Below, in pieces: positions 1 to 5,834 of a DNA stretch of 15,364 nucleotides (the first letter of the stretch is position 1; every line of letters begins with the position of its first letter). The stretch lies in contig WFPQ01000118.1 of NCBI GenBank assembly GCA_015487515.1, positions 1-15,364 of the forward strand, read 5' to 3'. Source of the stretch: Hyphomicrobiales bacterium (GTDB lineage Bacteria; Pseudomonadota; Alphaproteobacteria; Rhizobiales; Devosiaceae). The notes beneath the pieces were generated by a model. That model searched no databases, was not told the DNA's origin, and was given only the letters and a program-made list of their open reading frames with translations. Position numbers and translations under genes: made by a program.

Positions 1-1613
1 CCCCAAAGGCTGCCTCCGGAAGCCGCCCCTCCCCGATAACCCGATTGAGCGGAGCCGCCAGGATTCGCCCCGGCAAACGCCAGGACCAGGAGGCCCAGGG
101 TTCGCTTTTGCAGGAACCGGGCTTTTGCCTTCCCGAACTTTCCCTGCTTTCTCCCCCCTCTGCCAATCCCGTAAGTGACGAACATCACCCCGACGAACTG
201 GAGATGAAGGCCCGGCAATTAAAGGGGGTCCTTGAAGATTTTGGCATCAAGGGCGATATCATAAACGTGCGCCCCGGCCCCGTTGTCACCCTTTATGAAC
301 TGGAACCGGCCCCGGGCATAAAATCCTCCCGGGTGATTTCCCTTGCCGACGACATAGCCCGTTCCATGAGTGCCATTTCGGCCCGTGTCGCGGTTGTGCC
401 CGGCCGCAATGTCATAGGCATCGAACTTCCAAACAGGCTGCGTGAAACGGTTTTTCTGCGCGAGATGCTGGCCTCCAGTGATTTTGAAAGGATAAAGGGC
501 AAGCTTCCCATTTGTCTTGGCAAGACCATAGGCGGAGAACCCATAATTGCCGACCTGGCCCGCATGCCCCACCTGCTGATAGCCGGTACCACCGGCTCGG
601 GAAAATCCGTTGCCGTCAACACCATGATCCTTTCCCTGCTCTATCGCATGACCCCTCAGCAGTGCCGCATGATCATGATCGACCCCAAGATGCTCGAACT
701 CTCCATCTATGACGGCATTCCCCACCTGCTTTCTCCCGTGGTCACCGACCCGGGCAAGGCGGTGGTCGCCCTCAAATGGGCCGTTCGGGAAATGGAAGAC
801 CGCTACCGCAAGATGTCCAAGATAGGGGTCCGCAACATCGAGGGATTCAATTCCCGGGTCAATGCCGCCCGCAAGAAGGGCGAGAACATAACCCGCACCG
901 TGCAGACCGGATTTGACCGCGAAACCGGCGAGGCCATCTATGAAAGCGAAAGCTTTGATCTTGACCCCCTGCCCTATATCGTGATCGTGGTCGACGAAAT
1001 GGCCGACCTCATGATGGTGGCCGGAAAGGATATCGAAGGGGCCATTCAGCGCCTGGCCCAGATGGCCCGCGCTGCCGGCATCCACCTGATAATGGCAACA
1101 CAGCGCCCCTCCGTGGACGTGATAACCGGCACCATCAAGGCCAATTTCCCCACCCGTATCTCCTTCCAGGTCACGTCAAAGATCGACAGCCGCACCATTC
1201 TGGGAGAGCAGGGAGCCGAACAGTTGCTTGGCATGGGAGACATGCTCTACATGGCCGGAGGCGGAAGGGTGCGCCGCCTGCACGGTCCCTTTGTAGCCGA
1301 CAGCGAAGTAGAAGACGTTGTGGCCCATCTCAAGGAACAGGGCGCCCCCGACTACCTGGAAACCGTCACCGAAGAGATCGAGGAAGCAGCCGGAGACAGC
1401 CCCTTGGGCAATTCCGGTGACGAACTTTATGACAAGGCCGTCAATATCGTTCTAAACGACAGGAAGGCCTCGACCAGCTACATCCAGCGCCGCCTGTCCA
1501 TAGGCTACAACCGGGCCGCAACCCTGATCGAACGCATGGAGAACGAAGGAGTCGTATCCCCGGCAAACCATGCGGGGAAGCGCGAAATACTGGTGGGAGA
1601 CGGGGTTGACTGA
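1..1613 (+). CDS. ftsK: DNA translocase FtsK, C-terminal part (5' end outside window)
   Basis: FtsK is a septum-anchored hexameric ATPase that pumps chromosomal DNA at division and activates XerCD recombination at dif. The frame is open to the left edge (first codon at base 3), so the gene is truncated by the window. The N-terminal membrane domain and most of the linker are missing. The TTG at base 45 is only the first start-like codon in the frame, not a believable start. Counting from that TTG, the alpha/beta motor covers about residues 50-430. It has Walker A GTTGSGKS at 181-188 (bases 585-608), Walker [12 protein letters not shown] ending near 321, and the [12 protein letters not shown] motif at 351-362. 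Residues 459-520 form the winged-helix gamma domain that reads FtsK-orienting sequences ([16 protein letters not shown]). Stop is TGA. No clear terminator follows. Identity is very secure; the true start cannot be seen. Confidence 0.97.
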   Translation, partial: PKAASGSRPSPITRLSGAARIRPGKRQDQEAQGSLLQEPGFCLPELSLLSPPSANPVSDEHHPDELEMKARQLKGVLEDFGIKGDIINVRPGPVVTLYELEPAPGIKSSRVISLADDIARSMSAISARVAVVPGRNVIGIELPNRLRETVFLREMLASSDFERIKGKLPICLGKTIGGEPIIADLARMPHLLIAGTTGSGKSVAVNTMILSLLYRMTPQQCRMIMIDPKMLELSIYDGIPHLLSPVVTDPGKAVVALKWAVREMEDRYRKMSKIGVRNIEGFNSRVNAARKKGENITRTVQTGFDRETGEAIYESESFDLDPLPYIVIVVDEMADLMMVAGKDIEGAIQRLAQMARAAGIHLIMATQRPSVDVITGTIKANFPTRISFQVTSKIDSRTILGEQGAEQLLGMGDMLYMAGGGRVRRLHGPFVADSEVEDVVAHLKEQGAPDYLETVTEEIEEAAGDSPLGNSGDELYDKAVNIVLNDRKASTSYIQRRLSIGYNRAATLIERMENEGVVSPANHAGKREILVGDGVD

Positions 1614-1737
1614 CATCACAAACCTAAAACCGTAAAGCACTGCATGCATACGACCCGGGATCAGAACAGGCAGGAATTTATGCAAGCCGGCCCCTGCTGC
1701 AGTCCGGGTTTTGTCAGAGCTGCAATTACACCAATGG

Positions 1738-1754
1738 CCAGATCACTGATCTGG
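1738..1754. other. Perfect hairpin / inverted repeat downstream of ftsK
   Basis: CCAGATC-ACT-GATCTGG forms a perfect 7-bp stem with a 3-base loop, 124 bases after the ftsK stop and 12 bases before a parS-like site. No T-run follows on either strand, so it is not a standard intrinsic terminator. It could be a protein-binding dyad or an mRNA 3' end structure. Confidence 0.5.
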
Positions 1755-1766
1755 GCACGGACAGAA

Positions 1767-1782
1767 GGATTCACGTGAAACC
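1767..1782 (+). promoter_or_regulatory. Degenerate parS-like ParB site
   Basis: The 16-mer GGATTCACGTGAAACC matches the near-universal chromosomal parS TGTTTCACGTGAAACA at 13 of 16 positions. The central palindrome TTCACGTGAA is intact. Mismatches are at positions 1, 3 and 16. It shares the 14-base core GATTCACGTGAAAC with the sites at 6808-6823 and 14693-14708. It lies in non-coding DNA between ftsK and lolA, about 8.6 kb from parB. ParB binding is inferred only. Confidence 0.4.
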
Positions 1783-1789
1783 CGGGTTA

Positions 1790-1817
1790 GCCAGTCCCCT
1801 CCCGCCAGTCCCCTCCC
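1790..1817 (+). repeat. Perfect 14-bp tandem duplication
   Basis: GCCAGTCCCCTCCC occurs twice in direct succession (1790-1803 and 1804-1817), starting 7 bases after the parS-like site. It looks like a local slippage duplication in non-coding DNA. No function is evident. Confidence 0.75.
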
Positions 1818-2065
1818 ACCAAGCCATCCGTTCACCCGAAACAGGCCGGCCTGCCCCATTACCGTCCCGATTATATGAAATGACTGACCGGTGTTTCAAT
1901 CCAGCCTGGCCAATATCCGGCAAGCTTCAACCTGGTCAGCCACCTCTGGAGCAGCCCTTCAAACACACGGCACTGGTTTTGATTCCATAAAGGCCCAAAA
2001 GGTTTTACACTGGACGAAATGATTCTTTTGATAACCAGGCCCTGGTCCGAAGCCGGAGAACAAAC

Positions 2066-2683
2066 ATGATCAGACAGCTGTTCTTTTCCCTGGTTTTTCT
2101 TCTTGGTCTGCTGCCCCAGTCAATGGCACTGGAAAACACCCTGACCCCCGAAGAAGAAGAACTGATCCGACAGATCGGGATTTACAATTCTTCCATAGAT
2201 TCGATGATCGGCAGGTTCTTGCAGATAGATTCGAACGGCGGCAGGGTGGAGGGAACCTTTTTCCTGGACCGCCCCAACAAGATCCGCTTCCGTTACGCTC
2301 CCCCGTCCAGGGAAGAAATAATTTCCGTCGGCCGGGGCTTTTATGTTCTTAACCGGGAAGAAGAAACCAAATATGTCTATCCCCAGGACAAGGTTCCCCT
2401 GCGCCAGTTTCTGACCGACGAAATAGATTTTTTGAACGCAAACATTTCAGACGTGGTAATGACCGATACCTTCATCTCCATAACCATCTTTGATGAAAGT
2501 CCGATCGGCACCGTCGAGGTGGCAATGATTTTTGAAATCAATTCAAAGGAGCTCTGGCAATGGACCCTTACCGAGCCCAATGGCAATAAATTGACCTTTT
2601 CCATTTACGATGTGGAAAAGAACGTGGAGATACCCCGCTCCTTTTTCTACATAAATCCCAACTACCGCGCCGTTTCCCAATAA
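2066..2683 (+). CDS. lolA: LolA-family outer-membrane lipoprotein carrier protein
   Basis: This 205-residue periplasmic protein of the LolA family is expected to ferry lipoproteins released by LolCDE across the periplasm to the outer membrane. Residues 1-21 are a clear signal peptide: a short charged start (MIRQ), a hydrophobic stretch (LFFSLVFLLGLL) and likely cleavage after SMA. The mature part has the beta-rich LolA pattern. Examples are GTFFLDRPNKIRFRYAPP near residues 63-80, EIISVGRGFYVLNREE near 84-99, and a late WTLTEPNGNKLTFSIYDVE segment. Length fits the family. The ATG has only a weak ribosome site (CGGAGAAC). The gene sits between ftsK and xthA, 32 bp before xthA, probably co-transcribed with it. 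LolA proteins diverge strongly, so the assignment rests on pattern, signal peptide and neighbourhood. Confidence 0.85.
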   Translation: MIRQLFFSLVFLLGLLPQSMALENTLTPEEEELIRQIGIYNSSIDSMIGRFLQIDSNGGRVEGTFFLDRPNKIRFRYAPPSREEIISVGRGFYVLNREEETKYVYPQDKVPLRQFLTDEIDFLNANISDVVMTDTFISITIFDESPIGTVEVAMIFEINSKELWQWTLTEPNGNKLTFSIYDVEKNVEIPRSFFYINPNYRAVSQ

Positions 2684-2715
2684 CCGCCACCAGACCACGC
2701 CAGGACCATACCCCC

Positions 2716-3525
2716 ATGCCATTGACGATTGCCACCTGGAACATCAATTCCATTCGCCTGCGCGCCCCCATGGTCATCGATTTTCTGAACCGTTTCAAGC
2801 CGGATGTGCTTTGCCTGCAGGAGATCAAATGCACCAGCGAACAGTTTCCGTCCGAAACATTTACGAGTGCCGGTTACGTACACCAGGCCGTTCACGGACA
2901 AAAATCCTATCATGGGGTTGCAACCATCTCACGCCTGCCACTGACGGAAATCAACAGCCGGCAGTTTTGCAACAAGCAGGACGCCCGCCACATTTCGACC
3001 CGGGTGCAGTTTGATGGCAACCCCCTTGAGATCCACAATTTTTATGTGCCGGCCGGAGGTGACGTTCCCGACCCCGATGTCAATGACAAGTTCAGACACA
3101 AGCTCGATTTTCTGGACGAAATGCACCAATGGTTTGCCGCTGAAAATTCCAGAAACTCCCGGGTTATGGTTGGGGACTTCAACATCGCCCCCCATGCCAA
3201 CGATGTCTGGAGTCACAAACAACTGCTCAAAATAGTTTCCCACACCCCGATAGAAACCGAAAAACTCGACCTCATTCTTGCCGACGGCAACTGGGTCGAC
3301 CTGATAAGAAAACACATACCCATCGAACAGAAACTTTATTCCTGGTGGTCATATCGTGCCAGGAACTGGGACATATCGGACCGGGGCCGGCGCCTTGATC
3401 ATATCTGGGCCACTCCGGACATCGCCTCGCGCTCCATCAGGGCGCAGGTTCTGCGCGAAGCCAGGGGCTGGGGCGAAAAACCCTCCGATCATGTTCCCCT
3501 GATCATAGAACTGTCCCACTCCTGA
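2716..3525 (+). CDS. xthA: Exodeoxyribonuclease III (AP endonuclease, XthA family)
   Basis: This 269-residue member of the exonuclease/endonuclease/phosphatase fold cuts DNA at abasic sites and removes 3' blocking groups in base-excision repair in the cytoplasm. The metal- and phosphate-binding set is complete. Seen in order are ATWNINSIR (Asn9), LQEIK (Glu36), HNFYVPAGG (Tyr110), VGDFNIAP (Asp154 and Asn156), RRLDHIWAT (Asp228) and the C-terminal PSDHVPL (Asp258, His259). The tryptophan-rich WWSYRARNWD block before RRLDH is typical of XthA. Length matches the family exactly. The ATG is 32 bp after lolA, with AGGA ten bases upstream, so the two probably share a transcript. The gene converges with the cyclic-nucleotide-binding gene. 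Identity is secure. Confidence 0.96.
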   Translation: MPLTIATWNINSIRLRAPMVIDFLNRFKPDVLCLQEIKCTSEQFPSETFTSAGYVHQAVHGQKSYHGVATISRLPLTEINSRQFCNKQDARHISTRVQFDGNPLEIHNFYVPAGGDVPDPDVNDKFRHKLDFLDEMHQWFAAENSRNSRVMVGDFNIAPHANDVWSHKQLLKIVSHTPIETEKLDLILADGNWVDLIRKHIPIEQKLYSWWSYRARNWDISDRGRRLDHIWATPDIASRSIRAQVLREARGWGEKPSDHVPLIIELSHS

Positions 3526-3548
3526 CCGACTCAGATGACCTCCTTTCC

Positions 3549-3570
3549 GGCCCCCGTCATGGGGTCGGCC
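3549..3570. other. Imperfect hairpin in the convergent gap after xthA
   Basis: In the 101-bp gap between two convergent genes, outer GGCC/GGCC and inner CCC/GGG pair around the loop GTCATG, with a two-base bulge. No T-run follows on either strand, so a bidirectional terminator role is only a guess. Confidence 0.2.
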
Positions 3571-3626
3571 ATTTCAACGGTCACGATAACCATACAGGGG
3601 ACAGGGTACTTGCAGGATTTACCCGC

Positions 3627-4085
3627 TCAACCGACGCCGGAAATCTTTTTGGCCCCCTTGATGGAAGAAACATATCTCGCCATTTCCTGGCGGACCTTTT
3701 GCTGGGCCTTGATTGCAATTTCGGGAAACTGCTCCATGATCTTTGAAAATGCAGAACGGGGAACCATCAGCAACTGCGCATCCCTGTTGCAAACGACACT
3801 GGCCCGCCGCGGATGCTCGGTTATCAGGGCCAGTTCGCCGATAACGGTTCCCGGCCTGTTTATTATAACTGCATCCTTGTCCAAAGCACCTTCTTGCACC
3901 GATCTCAGTTCACCGGAAATCAGCACATAGGCCCCCGGGGAAACCTGCCCGGCCCTGAACAGGGTTTCACCGGCGTCAAGCTTTATCCATTCACTGGCAA
4001 AGGCGAGCATCCGCCTTTGTTCTATGTTGCAAATGCTGAAAAACTCCGCACTGCTAAGAATGTGTGCCGTATCATCAAGTTGCAT
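3627..4085 (-). CDS. Stand-alone cyclic-nucleotide-binding (Crp-like sensor) domain protein
   Basis: This 152-residue protein consists almost wholly of one cNMP-binding beta-roll. The expected motifs are LFRAGQVSPGAYVLISGEL at about 42-60 and the phosphate-binding cassette IGELALITEHPRRASV at 82-97. The cassette has the conserved Gly83-Glu84 and Arg-Ala-Ser (94-96) that hold the cyclic phosphate in Crp. Residues 110-140 form the usual closing helices (FSKIMEQFPEIAIKA). The C-terminal helix-turn-helix of Crp/Fnr regulators is absent and no other output domain is fused, so it probably acts by binding another protein. Its ligand (cAMP, cGMP or none) is unknown. It lies 26 bp downstream of the response regulator on the same strand, which suggests an operon and possible joint function. 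ATG start with a poor ribosome site; TGA stop. No gene name is justified. Confidence 0.85.
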   Translation of the reverse strand: MQLDDTAHILSSAEFFSICNIEQRRMLAFASEWIKLDAGETLFRAGQVSPGAYVLISGELRSVQEGALDKDAVIINRPGTVIGELALITEHPRRASVVCNRDAQLLMVPRSAFSKIMEQFPEIAIKAQQKVRQEMARYVSSIKGAKKISGVG

Positions 4086-4111
4086 ATCAGAACGGTTCCG
4101 GGTTACAGAAT

Positions 4112-4795
4112 CTAGGGAACCAGACGATAACCCCCTTCTTCGGTTATGAGCAAGCGGGCATTTGAAGGGTCCCGCTCTATTTTTTGCCTGAGGCGATATA
4201 TGTGGGTTTCAAGAGTATGGGTCGTCACCCGGTTGTTGTATCCCCACACTTCTTGCAGGAGTACATCCCTGGATATGGTCTTTGCCCCCTGCCTGTACAG
4301 ATATTTGAGAATGGAGGTTTCCTTGTCGGTCAGGCGAATCTTGTTTCCCTCGGTTGCCTCAAGGGTTTTGGCGGCCGGATGAAACATGTAGGGGCCCAGG
4401 GAGAACACCACGTCCTCACTCTGGTCGTGCTGGCGAAGGGCCGCGCGAATCCTGGCCAGCAGAACCGAAAACCTGAAAGGCTTCGTCACATAATCATTGG
4501 CCCCCGATTCAAGACCCAGAATCTCATCCGAATCGCTGTCATGACCGGTAAGCATCAGTATGGGGCTGGCAAAACCCTTGTCCCGCAGGATCTTGACGGT
4601 CTCACGTCCGTCCATGTCCGGCAATCCCACATCCAGAATCATCAGGTCCACATGTTTGTCCCCGACCCTTTCCAGGGCCTGGGCAGCGGTTCCCGCTTCG
4701 CTTAAAGTGAATTCACGGTAATGGGACAGTTGATCGATCAGCGTCTGGCGCAATTCTTCATCATCATCCACCAAAAACAAATGCCGTTTGTTCAT
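4112..4795 (-). CDS. OmpR/PhoB-family response regulator (orphan)
   Basis: This 227-residue two-component transcription factor has the two usual domains. The receiver domain (about 1-122) has the acidic pocket Asp10-Asp11-Asp12, the phospho-acceptor Asp55 (LMILDVGLPDMDG), Thr83 (MLTGHD) and Lys105 (YVTKPF). All catalytic residues are present, so it should be phosphorylated. The OmpR-type winged helix (about 128-227) starts at FSLGPYMFHP, includes LTDKETSILKYL (155-166), and ends with the recognition helix in TTHTLETHIYRLRQKI and the wing GGYRLVP. The ATG has a good ribosome site (GAGGA at 4803-4807, seven bases away). No histidine kinase is next to it; the only likely partner is the cyclic-nucleotide-binding gene 26 bp downstream. 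Its regulon and kinase are not apparent. Family assignment is secure. Confidence 0.94.
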   Translation of the reverse strand: MNKRHLFLVDDDEELRQTLIDQLSHYREFTLSEAGTAAQALERVGDKHVDLMILDVGLPDMDGRETVKILRDKGFASPILMLTGHDSDSDEILGLESGANDYVTKPFRFSVLLARIRAALRQHDQSEDVVFSLGPYMFHPAAKTLEATEGNKIRLTDKETSILKYLYRQGAKTISRDVLLQEVWGYNNRVTTHTLETHIYRLRQKIERDPSNARLLITEEGGYRLVP

Positions 4796-4883
4796 TTTCT
4801 AATCCTCGACTGTAAATCCCGGCTCCGGCACCAGGGCCCATGCTGCAAACCTATACTTAGGGGCCCCGCCCCCAAACTGCCAT

Positions 4884-5006
4884 TCACAAGCCTGTTACAG
4901 CCATTTTACCAGGCAGCATCATCAACATAACAAGCAACCCCCCCAGGTCACGGATCCATGAACGCACCAGGACTCCAACCCTGATAAACAGGCAGATCAG
5001 AATCAT
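4884..5006 (-). CDS. Possible 40-residue membrane peptide downstream of yggS
   Basis: This short candidate gene lies in the 244-bp gap between yggS and the response regulator. Its ATG (5004-5006) has GGAG five bases upstream and follows the yggS stop by 33 bp. The 40-residue product starts MILICLFIRVGVLV, continues RSWIRDLGG, then LLVMLMMLPGKMAVTGL, ending in TGA. It could form two hydrophobic segments joined by a short charged loop. The frame is the same as that of yggS and is open from the yggS TGA onward, so a 51-residue read-through extension is also formally possible. I recognise no family. Support is the ribosome site, the hydrophobic pattern and the position. A chance open frame in moderately GC-rich DNA is a real alternative. 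Confidence 0.35.
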   Translation of the reverse strand: MILICLFIRVGVLVRSWIRDLGGLLVMLMMLPGKMAVTGL

Positions 5007-5039
5007 GACGACTCCGGCAACCGCCGGCCGGATGTCTGC

Positions 5040-5747
5040 TCAACGGGAAACCTGCCTGGCTCCGAACAGGGCGGTTCCTATCCTTACATGGGTTGCGCCC
5101 ATTTCCATGGCTGTTTCAAAATCCCCGCTCATTCCCATGGAAAGGCATTTCACCCCTGCCCTTTCAGCCAGAATTGCAAGCTGGGCAAAATAGGGCCCGG
5201 CCGCCTCGCCAAGGGGGGGGATGCACATCAGGCCGACAATATCAAGGCCATGTTCTTCCCGGCACCTTTCAACGAATTTCACCGCCCCGTCAGGATCAAT
5301 TCCCGCCTTTTGTTCTTCCCGGCCGATATTTACCTGGACAAAACACCTGATATCCCTTTCACGGCTCTTTATTTCCCGCGACAGGGCCAGGGCAAGTTTC
5401 TCCCGGTCCAGGCTCTGGATAACGTCAAATATCTTTACGGCATCCCTGACCTTGTTGGTCTGCAGCGGCCCCACCAGGTGCAATTGGACACCGGGATATT
5501 TTTCCAGCAGGGCCGGCCATTTTCCAAGGGCCTCCTGCACCCGGTTTTCCCCGAACACCCGGTGCCCCAGATCCAGCAGGGGCTTTATTTTTTCCACCGG
5601 CTGGGTTTTTGAAACCGCAACTATGGTCGTGTCCTGTTGCGCCTGATTTCCAGCAGGACCAAAGCGGTCTCGGGATTTTTTTACCCGATCCAGGATCAAA
5701 TCATAATTTTGCGCTATCGTTTGTTCTGATTGTTGTGCAAAAGACAA
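5040..5747 (-). CDS. yggS: YggS-family pyridoxal-phosphate homeostasis protein
   Basis: This 235-residue PLP-binding protein of the YggS/PROSC family has an alanine-racemase-like TIM barrel. It buffers free pyridoxal phosphate in the cytoplasm and influences amino-acid and keto-acid balance, with no known catalytic reaction. Lys47 in VAVSKTQP is the Schiff-base lysine. Other family blocks are VFGENRVQEA (64-73), LHLVGPLQTNKVR (89-101), GLMCIPP, and the phosphate-binding C-terminal part SMGMSGDFETA (203-213) with RIGTALFG. Length is normal. The start is a TTG at 5747; GGAGG at 5758-5762 and AGGT closer in support it. The ATG nearer the promoter is in another frame. The gene is divergent from leuS. 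A run of eight C on the coding strand (5213-5220) lies in the CIPPL region, and the frame is intact there. Confidence 0.93.
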   Translation of the reverse strand: MSFAQQSEQTIAQNYDLILDRVKKSRDRFGPAGNQAQQDTTIVAVSKTQPVEKIKPLLDLGHRVFGENRVQEALGKWPALLEKYPGVQLHLVGPLQTNKVRDAVKIFDVIQSLDREKLALALSREIKSRERDIRCFVQVNIGREEQKAGIDPDGAVKFVERCREEHGLDIVGLMCIPPLGEAAGPYFAQLAILAERAGVKCLSMGMSGDFETAMEMGATHVRIGTALFGARQVSR

Positions 5748-5834
5748 TGTTGACCTGCCTCCAGATTTCTGTTGATGGTCAGCATATTTAGGTTTCCTTG
5801 ATTTTTACAAGGTCAAATTTTTCAGGACGAGCCA
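5748..5834. promoter_or_regulatory. Divergent yggS / leuS promoter region
   Basis: These 87 bp separate two divergent genes and must carry both start signals. An AT-rich core contains the inverted repeat CCTTG-ATTTTTA-CAAGG (5796-5812). On the minus strand, TTGACC (5811-5816) and TAAATA (5785-5790) look promoter-like, but their 20-bp spacing is too long for a standard sigma-70 site. AGGA at 5824-5827 is the leuS ribosome site. No T-box or other leucine-responsive leader is visible. Confidence 0.45.

Larger units (their letters stand above)
1614..2065. other. ftsK-lolA intergenic region, 452 bp
   Basis: No convincing gene or RNA is seen here. The region holds a perfect 7-bp hairpin (1738-1754), a parS-like palindrome (1767-1782) and a perfect 14-bp tandem duplication (1790-1817). 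A TTTACA at 2004-2009 upstream of lolA resembles a -35 element, but no well-spaced -10 follows. A 71-codon frame from GTG 1775 is proline-rich with no recognisable domain and is not called. Confidence 0.6.

Noticed and set aside
219..1085. Long minus-strand open frame (288 codons) under ftsK
   Set aside because: It is the antisense shadow of a secure ftsK reading frame, His/Gly-rich with no domain, as expected for antisense of GC-rich coding DNA.
1775..1990. 71-codon open frame from GTG in the ftsK-lolA gap, with AAGGA five bases upstream
   Set aside because: The product is proline-rich, has no domain or membrane pattern, includes the tandem duplication, and its start lies inside the parS-like palindrome. 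The ribosome-site match is probably chance.
1614..2065. Possible tRNA or small RNA gene in the 452-bp gap
   Set aside because: No T-loop-like GTTCRA motif paired with acceptor and anticodon stems could be found. The only clear structure is one short hairpin.
3549..3570. Intrinsic terminator between xthA and the convergent gene
   Set aside because: The hairpin is bulged and no T-run follows on either strand, so it is listed only as a low-confidence structure.
3984..3992. DnaA-box-like TTTATCCAT in the cyclic-nucleotide-binding gene
   Set aside because: It departs from the consensus at several positions and has no partner box, so it is within chance expectation.
5088..5612. 174-codon plus-strand frame opposite yggS
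   Set aside because: Antisense shadow of yggS, whose frame carries all the family motifs. There is no ribosome site or recognisable domain.
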